Part shown: positions 25,878 through 35,057 of the stretch, one piece after another
Layout of the letters: the number at the start of each line of letters is the position of its first letter
Numbering within the stretch: the stretch's first letter is position 1
Origin: Faeciplasma sp900553675
GTDB lineage: Bacteria > Bacillota > Clostridia > Oscillospirales > Ruminococcaceae
Assembly: GCA_958428235.1 (NCBI GenBank)
Contig: CAUAFG010000002.1
Location: 146,598 to 210,597, forward strand
Direction: 5' to 3'
Length of the DNA: 64,000 nt
The notes under the pieces: model-generated
The model's input: the letters and a program-made list of their open reading frames with translations, nothing else
What the model was told of the DNA's origin: nothing
Databases searched by the model: none
Program-made: the position numbers and the translations under genes

Positions 25878-25915
25878 CCCCTTGAATACTGTTTTAATAA
25901 ACAATATTCAAGGGG
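25878..25915 (-). terminator. Terminator after yajC, overlapping next gene's ribosome site
   Basis: A 17-bp stem (25878-25894 with 25899-25915) fully pairs apart from one G-U, around a 4-base loop; on the minus strand it is followed by ATTTTTAT and then the ATG at 25869. The 3' arm ends AAGGGG, the only Shine-Dalgarno-like sequence for that ATG. Confidence 0.85.
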
Positions 25916-25958
25916 ACATACATTTAGAACGAATATGCGGGGTCGAACCGTTTTCGGA

Positions 25959-26360
25959 TTAATCCTTCTTTTCGATACCCTTTTCTTCCGGAACCTTTTT
26001 GCCCATCTTTTCAGCCTTTGCAGCGGCTGTTGCAGCTGCAGCTTCCTTTTCGGCGTCAAGATTCTGAGAGACAGCCCATTTCTTGATTCTAAGTCTTGAT
26101 CTGTCTCCGCCTGTCTCGATAACAAGCGTTTCTTCTTCGATCTTGCATACTATTCCGACTATTCCACCGACGGTGACAATCTCGTCGCCTATCTGGAGGT
26201 TCTTTCTCATCTCAGCGTCTTTCTTTTCCTTTTTACGCTGAGGTCTGATAAGAATAAAGTAGAATGCCAGAAGTAAAACAACCATCATTATAATGGTGGA
26301 CCATCCGTATGCGCCGGTGGGCTGAGGTGTTGCTGCCTGAGCTAAAACTGATAAATTCAT
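25959..26360 (-). CDS. yajC: Preprotein translocase subunit YajC
   Basis: YajC, 133 residues, a single-span accessory subunit of the Sec translocase. One helix (about 19-39) is followed by the signature FILIRPQRKKEKK and the domain LQIGDEIVTVGGIVGIV. The C-terminus is extended by an Ala-rich, charged tail of about 35 residues. It follows nfnB without a gap and is closed by the hairpin at 25878. Confidence 0.95.
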   Translation of the reverse strand: MNLSVLAQAATPQPTGAYGWSTIIMMVVLLLAFYFILIRPQRKKEKKDAEMRKNLQIGDEIVTVGGIVGIVCKIEEETLVIETGGDRSRLRIKKWAVSQNLDAEKEAAAATAAAKAEKMGKKVPEEKGIEKKD

Positions 26361-27755
26361 TTATTCTGCCTTTCCTTTCGTTTTTAAGTATTCATCTATG
26401 GATTTTGCCGCGGTTTTACCCGCACCCATTGCCAATATAACTGTAGCCGCGCCGGTTACGGCGTCTCCTCCGGCGTAAACGCCTTCCTTAGTGGTAAGCA
26501 TACCTTCATCAACCACGAAGCAACCGCGGCGGTTTGTTTCAAGTCCGGGGGTAGTCGTTCTGATAAGAGGGTTGGGAGATGTTCCGATAGACATAATGCA
26601 GGCATCTATCGGAATGACATATTCGGAATCCGGAATCGCCTTGACAGAACGTCTGCCGTCGGCACCGGGCTCTCCGAGCTCCATCTTCTGGCACTTGACT
26701 CCGTTTACACAGCCGTTTTCATCGCCTGTAATCTCAACGGGATTGGTAAGATAAACAAACTCGATTCCCTCTTCCTTGGCGTGATGAACTTCTTCGCGTC
26801 TTGCCGGCATTTCAGCCTCGGAACGGCGGTAGATGATATAAACGTGCTCTGCTCCAAGCCTCATCGCGCACCTTGCAGCGTCCATGGCGACGTTTCCTCC
26901 GCCGACTACCGCAACCGAGCTGTAGTGCTTTACAGGGGTATCGTATTCGTCAAGATAAGCCTTCATCAGATTTATTCTCGTAAGATACTCGTTCGCCGAG
27001 AACACACCTACAAGCCCTTCGCCAGGGATTCCCATAAAGTTAGGAAGTCCTGCGCCGGTGCCGACAAATACGGCTTTATAGCCCATATCCATTATCTCAT
27101 CTACCGAGAGAATCTTGCCTATTACCATATCGGTCGTTATCTCAACGCCGAGCTTTTTAAGATTGGTTATTTCATGCTGAACAGTAGCCTTAGGAAGTCT
27201 GAATTCGGGGATACCATACATCAGAACGCCGCCGGCTGTGTGGAAGGCTTCAAAAATTGTAACGCTGTAGCCCAGCTTTGCCAGATCCGCCGCACAGGTG
27301 AGTCCGGAAGGACCGGAACCGATTACAGCAACCTTAATTCCGTTCGGCTCAGCCTTGGCAAGCTCAATTTCCTTATTTGCCATATAGTCTGCGCAGAAGC
27401 GTTCAAGTCTGCCGATTCCGACCGGCTCGCCCTTTATTCCTCTTACGCATTTGCCCTCGCACTGGTTTTCCTGCGGGCATACTCTTCCGCATACAGCCGG
27501 AAGACCGTTGGTTGCGGTTATTATCTTGTAAGCCACTTCAAATTCGCCGTCTTTTACTTTTGCTATAAAGTCCGGTATTCTTACTCCAACAGGGCAGCCG
27601 CTTACACAGGGCTTATTCTTGCAGTTAAGGCATCTTTTCGCCTCGTTCATGGCTTCTTCTGCTGTATACCCCTCGCAGACCTCTTTAAAGTTTCTTGCCC
27701 TTACCTTGGGGTCCTGCTCGGATATTGGAGTTTTAGTTGGTTGCATATTAGCCAC
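26361..27755 (-). CDS. nfnB: NfnB/GltD-like NADPH-dependent oxidoreductase
   Basis: GltD-like flavoprotein, 464 residues. Two [4Fe-4S] cysteine groups lie at the N-terminus (CLNCKNKPCVSGCP and CGRVCPQENQCEGKC), then a FAD dinucleotide fold (VAVIGSGPSGLTCAADLA) and an NADP fold (SVAVVGGGNVAMDAARCA). Paired with the following-function gene nfnA it should form the electron-bifurcating NADH-dependent ferredoxin:NADP oxidoreductase, or a SudAB-like enzyme. The GTG at 27755 is chosen: AGGAGG lies eight bases before it and the product begins M-A-N-M, as in Nfn proteins. It overlaps nfnA by eight bases. Confidence 0.9.
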   Translation of the reverse strand: MANMQPTKTPISEQDPKVRARNFKEVCEGYTAEEAMNEAKRCLNCKNKPCVSGCPVGVRIPDFIAKVKDGEFEVAYKIITATNGLPAVCGRVCPQENQCEGKCVRGIKGEPVGIGRLERFCADYMANKEIELAKAEPNGIKVAVIGSGPSGLTCAADLAKLGYSVTIFEAFHTAGGVLMYGIPEFRLPKATVQHEITNLKKLGVEITTDMVIGKILSVDEIMDMGYKAVFVGTGAGLPNFMGIPGEGLVGVFSANEYLTRINLMKAYLDEYDTPVKHYSSVAVVGGGNVAMDAARCAMRLGAEHVYIIYRRSEAEMPARREEVHHAKEEGIEFVYLTNPVEITGDENGCVNGVKCQKMELGEPGADGRRSVKAIPDSEYVIPIDACIMSIGTSPNPLIRTTTPGLETNRRGCFVVDEGMLTTKEGVYAGGDAVTGAATVILAMGAGKTAAKSIDEYLKTKGKAE

Positions 27756-28596
27756 GGCGAACACCTCCTGTCAGTCTGCATATGTGAGATTTGCCTTCCG
27801 ATTCCTGAGCGCGATAAGCAGAATTTCTTCTGATCAGCTCGTCGAAATCGACCTCAAAACCGTCGAAATCGGGACCATCAACGCAGGCGTATTTGGTTTT
27901 GCCACCGACAGTTACTCTGCATCCGCCGCACATTCCTGTGCCGTCTATCATAATAGGATTCAGCGAAACTATGGTTTTGATGTTATACGGACGGGTAACG
28001 CCGCAGACAAACTTCATCATCGGAACGGGACCTATCGCTATAACAACATCATAATTTCTACCGCTGTCAATAAGCTCCTGAAGCTTTGTTGTAACAAAGC
28101 CCCTGGTACCGTATGTACCGTCGTCGGTAGTGATATAAAGATTGTCGGATACGGCTTTCATTTCGTCTTCAAGGATAACTATATCCTTACTTCTGAAGCC
28201 TGCAATGGTATCAACCTCAACTCCCATTTTGTGCAAAGCCTTTGCCTGAGGATAAGCTATAGCACACCCAACGCCACCGCCGATAACGCAGGCGCGTTTT
28301 ATTCCCTCACCGAAATGAGTTGGAGTTCCCAAAGGACCGACGACGTTTAAAATGAAATCGCCCTCCTCCATAAGTCCTAACTGCATTGTGGACTTTCCGA
28401 CCTTCTGGAATATGATGGTTATTGTACCCTTTTCACCGTCGTAGTCGGCAATGGTGAGCGGGACTCTTTCACCAAGCTCGTCGGTTCTGAAAATAATAAA
28501 CTGACCCGCCTTTGCTTTTTTAGCTATCAGCGGAGCGTCTATCACCATAAGCGTGACCTGCTCGTTAAGCTCACGCTTTTCAAGAATTTTATACAC
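27748..28596 (-). CDS. nfnA: NfnA/SudB-like FAD/NAD-binding subunit
   Basis: Dihydroorotate-dehydrogenase electron-transfer-like subunit, 282 residues. The FAD part has RVPLTIADYD (RxPL-T type), the NAD part GPLGTPTHFGEG and VIGGGVGCAIAYPQ, and the C-terminus holds a [2Fe-2S] group: TGMCGGCRV followed by KYACVDGP. Always paired with a GltD-like subunit, as here. A sigma-A promoter with 17-bp spacing lies upstream and GGGAGGA precedes the ATG. The bifurcating role is by family inference; a sulfide dehydrogenase or NADPH-forming function remains possible. Confidence 0.88.
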   Translation of the reverse strand: MYKILEKRELNEQVTLMVIDAPLIAKKAKAGQFIIFRTDELGERVPLTIADYDGEKGTITIIFQKVGKSTMQLGLMEEGDFILNVVGPLGTPTHFGEGIKRACVIGGGVGCAIAYPQAKALHKMGVEVDTIAGFRSKDIVILEDEMKAVSDNLYITTDDGTYGTRGFVTTKLQELIDSGRNYDVVIAIGPVPMMKFVCGVTRPYNIKTIVSLNPIMIDGTGMCGGCRVTVGGKTKYACVDGPDFDGFEVDFDELIRRNSAYRAQESEGKSHICRLTGGVRRG

Positions 28597-28628
28597 AATA
28601 TTCCTCCCATTAAATTGTTATTCAATAT

Positions 28629-28657
28629 ATTATATACCTCTGATTTATCAATTTCAA
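28629..28657 (-). promoter_or_regulatory. Sigma-A promoter for nfnA-nfnB-yajC
   Basis: Minus strand: TTGAAA (28652-28657), 17-base spacer, TATAAT (28629-28634). The rest of the A/T-rich gap to 28776 shows no gene. Confidence 0.75.
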
Positions 28658-28776
28658 GTAGTAAAACGCAACTTTTTTGCTAAAACTACAGATATTTATT
28701 GATATAAATAACCAAAACTGAGGCATTATTAATGCATAAAAACAAATATAATGATATCTGTACACTGTCTGCTTGC

Positions 28777-31704
28777 TTAATACCTATCGAAATAGTCCTC
28801 AACTGCACGGACGATAGCGTCTGCAAGACCGCTTTGGACGCTTGACGAATTTAGTGCCATAGCCTCCTTATAGTCGGTTATGAATCCGCACTCAACCAGT
28901 ATCGACGGAAATTCCTGCTCAAGAGTTACAGCGAAATAGTTATACTTGGCTCCCCTGTCGCGATTCTTGCCGTCGTCATAGACATGGTTTTCATAGTAGT
29001 TTGCCATCCGCTTTGTTACAAGAGCTGCAAGCGGCTGTGAGAACGGCGTGAAGTAGTAAGCTTCAACTCCCCTGACTCCTTCGCCCTTGGTAACGCTGTT
29101 GCAGTGGATCGAGATGAACATATCAGGATTGTACCTGCGGGCGTAGTTTGAACGCTCATACAGATTGATATAGGTGGTGTCGGTTTGGAGCATATGGACG
29201 TTTGCGCCTGCTTCCTGAAGCTTTTGGGTCAGCTTTCTTGCAATTGCGATATTGATTTCCTGCTCCAAAACATGACCTACCGCGCCGGGGTCTAAAACAG
29301 AGGAACTCTTGTTATAGCCGTGTCCCGGGTCGATAACTATTGATGCTCCATATATGCTTGAACGGTAGCCGTTGAAGCGTATGGTCAGATTTCCTGCGCC
29401 ATCGTAGCTGGAGCTGTAACCGGCGAATATTCCTTTTTTGCGCAGCCTTAGCTTAAGCTGAGCCTTGCTTTCACCGTTTTCGTTTACGGTCGTCCATTCA
29501 CCGCTGCTGAACATCGAATCCGGCGAGAACTGCGGATATCCTCCGCCCGAGCTGACATAATCAAAGGTTATAAGGACATACTCCGGCTCGAAGCTGTTGA
29601 TATAGTAGCTCAATCCGCTTGTGGAGCTGTATTTCAGCGGCGAGAAGGATATGCTGAACGGCGTTTGATATCCAAGACTGAAGTTAAGAACCGTATCTGT
29701 AGAATCAATATAGGTATTGGTTATCGTACAGTTATTGTCGATAATGGTGTAGCCGCTTGAGGTTGAGCAGTCGGAAGCCTTGATTCGCTTTCCGGAGGCG
29801 GTAAGATAGTACTTGATAGTCTGGCTTACACCGTCGGAGGTTACGCTGTAGGTGGCTTCGTTGACAATTATATCCACTGTTCCGGCGGGAAGCCTTGGCA
29901 TATCGGGTGTTGCTATATTGTCAGTGGTGTAATAATCGTAGATTATGGTATTGTCGTTTTTGACAGTAAGAAGCTCGGCGCGCTCCTGAGCGGGCGAAAT
30001 GGCGTTTACTATTACATGGGCGCTCTGCATATCTTCAAAGCAGAAGTCCATATAGTTGCCGTTTATTTCGATGATGCCAAGGTCCTGTTCCTCGTTGACT
30101 ATACCTTCCGGTGCGATGAAGTGACCGGTGAAGCGGGCATAGTTAGTGTTGGAGTCAAGCTCGTCGGAGGCGATTTCACCCTCGGTAAGCTTGATTGTTT
30201 CGCCGTTTAAGGTAGCCGTCACCTTAGAGCCGGAATACGCTATAACGTTTACTGAAATCCTTGTAGTTCCCTCAACCCTGAGCTCGGTGCCCTCCTCCGG
30301 TTCTGCCGACTGCAAGACCTTAACTCGCCTTGTGATTTTATAGGTTACGGTTTTTGCCTTGTTTTTGAAGGTAAAGGTATTCAGACCAACGTCGAGATCC
30401 TCTTCAAAGTAGAAGTTGCCTGCTTCGTTCAGCTTGATCTTTTCACCATTGAAGTAGATATCAAAGTTTTCGTCGAACGAACCCTGGAATTTAACCGTCG
30501 GCTCGTAGGTTATATATGTCTGCTTTTTGGGCAGAACCATCGAAAGCTCGGTATAGAGCGAATCGGTGTTGATCTGACCGTCGAAGTACTTTACAAGAGC
30601 GTCTGTGCTGGTTCCGGTGTTCTCCTTTAGGGATTCATAAGAGCGGAAAACGCTGCCTTTATAGGAGGAATACTTTTTGCACTCTTCAAGCTGCTTTAGA
30701 ATCTGATCTGCCGCCCATTTTGAATCGGAATTGCTTATTCTTTCGTTGGCGTGACTTATAAACATAGGGATTCCCGCGGCGGAGGCAAGCGAGTTCCACC
30801 ACGAAACTATGCTGACAAAATTCAGCTCTACCGATTTAAGACCGCCGAAACAGGTTACTATCATAAAATCAGCATAGCCGTTTTCTATATATGCCTTTGT
30901 ATCGGAAAAACCGTCTGCCAGAGCCTCGAAATCATCCTTTGTGTCAGAGCCGCGCTCGTCGTTTCTTTTGTTCATCCATGCGTTTTCGATAGCTATGCCA
31001 ACCGAGACGGTGTTGCTTGTAGACCTGATAGCGTTGCTTACCAGTCTGAAAACATATCCGCTGTTATCGCGAAGCCAGTTTTCAAAGCCTATGCCTGAGC
31101 CGTTTAAATGGTAATCGGAATAGCTATCGGAGCCCTTGGAGGCATAGTATCCCTCAAGCACAATGCCGTCTATACGATATTTGTTTGTAAGCTTATGAGC
31201 GCAGAGAGAAAGATAGTCGATTTTTTCACGAAGCTCCTCTATACCCTTTGATGCTATAGCGTCTGAAAGGTCAAAGGATATATAAACGAAGAAATTGTGC
31301 TGACGTGCAACATCAATAAGCATATCGAGCGGAGAGCCGCTTTTATATATCTTTGCGCCGATTTCATAGTACACAACGCCGTTATAGCTGGTGTTTATGA
31401 TTATTGTATTCAAGCCGTAGCTTTCGAGATTATCTATAATTTCGGTTATTTCATTCTGTGTGGTTTCTGCCGACTGGTTAATATCCTTGAAGAAATCCAG
31501 ACCTATGGTTATGTTTGTCGCCTTCATCATGTCCGGATATGCGTAATCATAGCTGTCCGGCGGAATGCCGACATCATCTGTGGTGACATCATTGCTGTTT
31601 TCTTCGATTCCCTCTGCAAAGGTCTGTACGGCGAAAGAACCGCTTTCGGAGACGGTCAGAAACATTATCAGAATTGCAAGCGTAAAACATAATAATCTTT
31701 TCAT
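28777..31704 (-). CDS. Secreted TIM-barrel / N-acetylmuramoyl-L-alanine amidase fusion
   Basis: Large exported protein, 975 residues: signal peptide (about 1-30); a TIM-barrel domain resembling GHL10-type glycosidase-like proteins (about 60-370); a middle region of beta-rich Ig-like segments (about 380-780); and a C-terminal zinc amidase_3 domain (about 785-973) with the ligands in IVIDPGHG, LEQEINIA, SIHCNS and the catalytic Glu in ILVECGF. The barrel's acidic motif reads RIDGIVLEGYY, where the neighbour at 31742 has VDGIHIDDYFYP, so its hydrolase activity may be lost. Expected to cleave peptide stems from muramic acid. Thirty-seven bases after the neighbour, likely one operon. Confidence 0.85.
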   Translation of the reverse strand: MKRLLCFTLAILIMFLTVSESGSFAVQTFAEGIEENSNDVTTDDVGIPPDSYDYAYPDMMKATNITIGLDFFKDINQSAETTQNEITEIIDNLESYGLNTIIINTSYNGVVYYEIGAKIYKSGSPLDMLIDVARQHNFFVYISFDLSDAIASKGIEELREKIDYLSLCAHKLTNKYRIDGIVLEGYYASKGSDSYSDYHLNGSGIGFENWLRDNSGYVFRLVSNAIRSTSNTVSVGIAIENAWMNKRNDERGSDTKDDFEALADGFSDTKAYIENGYADFMIVTCFGGLKSVELNFVSIVSWWNSLASAAGIPMFISHANERISNSDSKWAADQILKQLEECKKYSSYKGSVFRSYESLKENTGTSTDALVKYFDGQINTDSLYTELSMVLPKKQTYITYEPTVKFQGSFDENFDIYFNGEKIKLNEAGNFYFEEDLDVGLNTFTFKNKAKTVTYKITRRVKVLQSAEPEEGTELRVEGTTRISVNVIAYSGSKVTATLNGETIKLTEGEIASDELDSNTNYARFTGHFIAPEGIVNEEQDLGIIEINGNYMDFCFEDMQSAHVIVNAISPAQERAELLTVKNDNTIIYDYYTTDNIATPDMPRLPAGTVDIIVNEATYSVTSDGVSQTIKYYLTASGKRIKASDCSTSSGYTIIDNNCTITNTYIDSTDTVLNFSLGYQTPFSISFSPLKYSSTSGLSYYINSFEPEYVLITFDYVSSGGGYPQFSPDSMFSSGEWTTVNENGESKAQLKLRLRKKGIFAGYSSSYDGAGNLTIRFNGYRSSIYGASIVIDPGHGYNKSSSVLDPGAVGHVLEQEINIAIARKLTQKLQEAGANVHMLQTDTTYINLYERSNYARRYNPDMFISIHCNSVTKGEGVRGVEAYYFTPFSQPLAALVTKRMANYYENHVYDDGKNRDRGAKYNYFAVTLEQEFPSILVECGFITDYKEAMALNSSSVQSGLADAIVRAVEDYFDRY

Positions 31705-31741
31705 AATTGTATTTGCCTAAAAGTGGTCCTTTCGTATATTA

Positions 31742-33559
31742 CTAATCTAGATTTGCAATAGCTTGCTGAAGCTGAGTTCTCTCACTTGTCATGAGTGAGG
31801 ATACATCCGTGCCTTCAGCAAACAGCGAGTTATAGCGATAGTATGCGCAGCCGGAATATCCCGGAAGGTTGTTTATATAATTTGTCTGCCGCGCAAGCAT
31901 CTCGCCTGAACTCCACTCAACGTTGATTCCAACCTTATATGCTGCAATACCGCACACAAGCTTTACGTGCGGACTTTTAACCAGCGACTGCCATGCTTCG
32001 GCTGTGGAATCAAACGGAAGCTTATCCTTATAGCCATAGTATATCTGTGGCGTGATATAATCGAGATATCCGGGCTCGGAGCACCATTTTTCAACATCTG
32101 CATAAAGCTTATTAAGGTTGTTGTCGATATTTCCCTGCGGTGAAACGCCGAACTCGACGGTTGGGTTGCAGGATTTGACGGTGGAATAAATGTCGCTTAC
32201 AAGCAGGCTTACGGTATCGCGGCGCCACTGGTACAAATCGCTCCTGCCGGAAACCTGGAAAGCAAGCTTATCAAAGGATTTATCAGTTGTGGGATAGAAG
32301 TAATCATCGATGTGGATGCCATCAACGTTATAGTTAGCAATTATCTCGGCAACGCCGCTGCATATAAGCTCCCTGACAGCGGAATATGCGGGACTTAGCC
32401 AGTAATAGCCGGTATCCGAATCATATACAAGATAGGTGCCGTTGGTGGTGTCGGAGTTATACCACTGTTTTATTGCATATCTATCGTCAATTTCAGCAAA
32501 GCGCTTTTTAGTGGTTGTTCTCATAGGATTAACCCACGCATGGAAAGAAAGCCCCAGATTATGCGCTTCGTCAATCATAATTCTAAGAGGGTCATAATCC
32601 GGATATACTCCGGCAGTACCGGAATATGATGCAGCAAACGGATAGAGATTGGAATAATAATAAGCGTCGGCAAATGCTCGCACATGAACATAAACAGTAT
32701 TGCAGCCAATGAGCTTAGCGTTAATGAAAGCTCTTGATACCTGTTCCCTGAAATCGCTTTCAGAAGCGTTTGCAAGCATAACGTCTATATCGAGATACGC
32801 AAACCACATTGCCTTTTGTGTGGAATAATTCAGTGCCGAATAGTTTGAATAGCCCTGCGGAATCGTAAATTGCTCGACAATCGGATTGTCATCAATCTCA
32901 CTCACGGTCGGCTCGTCCGTGCTGCCGGGGTCCTCAACCTGAACATCAGGATCATCATCGACCGGATCTTCTATATGAATGTCGTCCTCACTCGGTTCAG
33001 TTTTGGGGGTGGTTGTTTCAGGCTTTGATGTTTTAGCTGTGGTGGTTTCTTCGTAATCCGGCTCTATGTAATCTGAAAGATATCTGCCGTTTACAAAGTA
33101 TTCATTGCCCTTGATTTTAATCCTATACCATCCGTTTGAGACGATTCCGGTTATATGAGCTTCATCGCCCTTGTTAAGATGGCTTATACGTTTGCTGTCG
33201 GCGTCCGGCTTTTCACGGATATTTACAGCGGAGCTTGCGTACATTATAGCCTCATAATCTGTAATTCTGTAAGGCTCATCCGAAAAATTCTCTTCGGAAA
33301 GTGTTGTTGCTTCGGATGTTATTTCCGGAGCGGTAGTTATTACAGATGGCAGTGTATACGATTCTTCACTTACAGTCAGATAGGACGGCAGAGTGGCTTC
33401 AGAAGCATCAGAATCCGAGGATGTGACATATCCTGATTCAAAGGTGTTTATAGTAATGTCGGATGGAGAAGACGGAGTATCAACCTTCTTTTTATTCTGA
33501 CAAGCGGTCATAGTAATAACCACGACTGCTGTTAAAAGCATTAGAACAACTTTCTTCAT
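31742..33559 (-). CDS. SH3-containing GHL10-family lipoprotein
   Basis: Predicted lipoprotein, 605 residues from the ATG at 33559 (AGGAGGTGG ahead of it). The signal ends in the lipobox-like MTAC with Cys near residue 20. Then come a Thr/Ser/acidic linker, a bacterial SH3 domain (about 100-160: AVNIREKPDADSKRISHLNKG), a second low-complexity TTT/DDD linker, and a GHL10 (YddW-like) TIM barrel (about 235-600) with VHVRAFADAYYYSNLYPFA and VDGIHIDDYFYP. The family is thought to act on cell-wall or related glycans; substrate unproven. Upstream of the amidase fusion. Confidence 0.85.
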   Translation of the reverse strand: MKKVVLMLLTAVVVITMTACQNKKKVDTPSSPSDITINTFESGYVTSSDSDASEATLPSYLTVSEESYTLPSVITTAPEITSEATTLSEENFSDEPYRITDYEAIMYASSAVNIREKPDADSKRISHLNKGDEAHITGIVSNGWYRIKIKGNEYFVNGRYLSDYIEPDYEETTTAKTSKPETTTPKTEPSEDDIHIEDPVDDDPDVQVEDPGSTDEPTVSEIDDNPIVEQFTIPQGYSNYSALNYSTQKAMWFAYLDIDVMLANASESDFREQVSRAFINAKLIGCNTVYVHVRAFADAYYYSNLYPFAASYSGTAGVYPDYDPLRIMIDEAHNLGLSFHAWVNPMRTTTKKRFAEIDDRYAIKQWYNSDTTNGTYLVYDSDTGYYWLSPAYSAVRELICSGVAEIIANYNVDGIHIDDYFYPTTDKSFDKLAFQVSGRSDLYQWRRDTVSLLVSDIYSTVKSCNPTVEFGVSPQGNIDNNLNKLYADVEKWCSEPGYLDYITPQIYYGYKDKLPFDSTAEAWQSLVKSPHVKLVCGIAAYKVGINVEWSSGEMLARQTNYINNLPGYSGCAYYRYNSLFAEGTDVSSLMTSERTQLQQAIANLD

Positions 33560-33690
33560 AGAATACCACCTCCTGATATAAAACAACAATGGTCCGAAAA
33601 ATATTGCAAAGATGAATTGATAATTATATCTGCTGTAGAATTAGTGCTGAGCAATAGTTAATATCAGATTGACCTACGAAATACCAATAT

Positions 33691-33719
33691 ATTATAGCAT
33701 TTTTTCGTCTCTATTACAA
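33691..33719 (-). promoter_or_regulatory. Sigma-A-like promoter for the cell-wall pair
   Basis: Minus strand: TTGTAA (33714-33719), 17-base spacer, TATAAT (33691-33696), giving a leader of about 125 bases before the lipoprotein start. Confidence 0.6.
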
Positions 33720-33772
33720 TAGCTAATTCGGGAGTTATGCCGATTAAATCATAAATTTTTTAAAAAAGCAAA

Positions 33773-33803
33773 GCCTGCAGACCCGAAAAATGGGTATGCC
33801 AGC
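33773..33803 (-). terminator. Terminator after the EIIC-like gene
   Basis: Imperfect stem GCCTGCAGACCC (33773-33784) with GGGTATGCCAGC (33792-33803); the minus strand continues TTTGCTTTTTT. Confidence 0.65.
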
Positions 33804-33819
33804 TTAAAATTCCAGTATT

Positions 33820-34890
33820 TCAGACTTCCAGCTTCAAGTCTCCGGGCTTAATAAGCTTAAGCTTTCTCATTCCCTCGCAAACTATGAAGCAAAGAAGTGC
33901 AGGTGCAATAAAGTGCATAACTGCCATTTCTATAAGCGCGATTGCAGGCGCAACTCCGGCTTCGGTCATGGCGTTATATCCCATAAACTGACCTACAAGT
34001 CCGGCGGTTCCCATTCCGGAGCCTGTTGCATTGTTTACCATCTTGAATATACAGGTGGAAACAGGTCCTAAAACCGCGCTTGCAAATATCGGAGGCAGCC
34101 ATATCAATGGATTTCTGATTATATTGGACATCTGAAGCATGGAGGTTCCTATTCCCTGAGAGACAAGTCCGCCCCATCTGTTCTCGCGGAAGCTCATAAC
34201 CGCAAAACCTACCATCTGTGCGCAGCAGCCCACTGCGGCGGCTCCGGCTGCGATTCCGCTGAGTCCCAAGGAAATTCCTATTGCCGCAGAGCTTATCGGC
34301 ATAGTAAGAGCCATTCCCATAAGCACCGAAACTATTATTCCCATCAGGAAGGGCTGCGCCTCGACTCCATAGTTGATAAGGCTTCCTATCCACTTCATAA
34401 ACTGCGATATCGGCGGGCTGAGAATAATTCCGACTGCCGCACCGCTGAGTATAGTTACAACCGGAGTTACAATGATTTCCACCTTAGTTTTTCCGGAAAT
34501 AAGACTTCCAAGCTCTATGCCTACGAACGCCGCAACAAAAGCTCCCAAAGGCTCACCGGGTCCGGCGAAAAGAATTGAGCCCTTTGTAAAGCTTTCAAGC
34601 GGGATTTTTCCCGCAAAGGCTCCGACCATTCCGCAGACTGCGGCAGAAACCGTTACGAGCGCGGGACTTTTGTACTTAGCCGCAACTCCAACGCCTATTC
34701 CCGCGCCGGTAAGCGCCTTGCAGAAGCCGGCTATAAGAATCAGGTAGGAGCCAACAGCCGAGCCTATAATACTACCTATCTGCTCGATAATCGTTCCGAT
34801 TATTAAAGTTGCAAAAAGCCCCTGAGCCATGCCGGATAAACCGTCGATGAATATATGATTCAGTATGGATGTTATTTTTTTCAATGCCAT
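33820..34890 (-). CDS. Orphan PTS EIIC-like membrane protein
   Basis: Polytopic membrane protein, 356 residues, with about nine hydrophobic helices and Gly/Ala-rich repeats, matching the EIIC-type family that annotation pipelines call PTS sugar transporter subunit IIC (PTS_EIIC_2). Landmarks are FAGPGEPLGAFVAAFVGIELG, SGKTKVEIIVTP and MGTAGLVGQ. No EIIA, EIIB, HPr or sugar enzyme is nearby, so the substrate and even PTS dependence are unknown. It has its own consensus promoter and terminator, i.e. is monocistronic. Confidence 0.8.
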   Translation of the reverse strand: MALKKITSILNHIFIDGLSGMAQGLFATLIIGTIIEQIGSIIGSAVGSYLILIAGFCKALTGAGIGVGVAAKYKSPALVTVSAAVCGMVGAFAGKIPLESFTKGSILFAGPGEPLGAFVAAFVGIELGSLISGKTKVEIIVTPVVTILSGAAVGIILSPPISQFMKWIGSLINYGVEAQPFLMGIIVSVLMGMALTMPISSAAIGISLGLSGIAAGAAAVGCCAQMVGFAVMSFRENRWGGLVSQGIGTSMLQMSNIIRNPLIWLPPIFASAVLGPVSTCIFKMVNNATGSGMGTAGLVGQFMGYNAMTEAGVAPAIALIEMAVMHFIAPALLCFIVCEGMRKLKLIKPGDLKLEV

Positions 34891-34916
34891 CAGCTCCGAA
34901 TATTAAAATTTTATCT

Positions 34917-34945
34917 ATTATATTATTTTATTATGCGAGTGTCAA
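34917..34945 (-). promoter_or_regulatory. Consensus sigma-A promoter for the EIIC-like gene
   Basis: Minus strand: TTGACA (34940-34945), 17-base spacer, TATAAT (34917-34922); both hexamers are perfect consensus. Confidence 0.85.
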
Positions 34946-35057
34946 GGCAGACGCTGATTTTTCTACGTTTTAACGGATAAAAGCAATAAATTGTTTATGG
35001 TTTTAATTACTTTATACTTAACAAAGTGAAATTGTAATGAACATCTCGGCAAATGTA

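Noticed and set aside
26781..27833. 350-codon open frame on the plus strand
   Set aside because: It is antisense to nfnB and part of nfnA, which have full domain matches; the frame has no recognisable motifs and no ribosome site.
27619..28350. 243-codon open frame on the plus strand
   Set aside because: Antisense to nfnA/nfnB with Cys/Ser-rich composition typical of a shadow frame.
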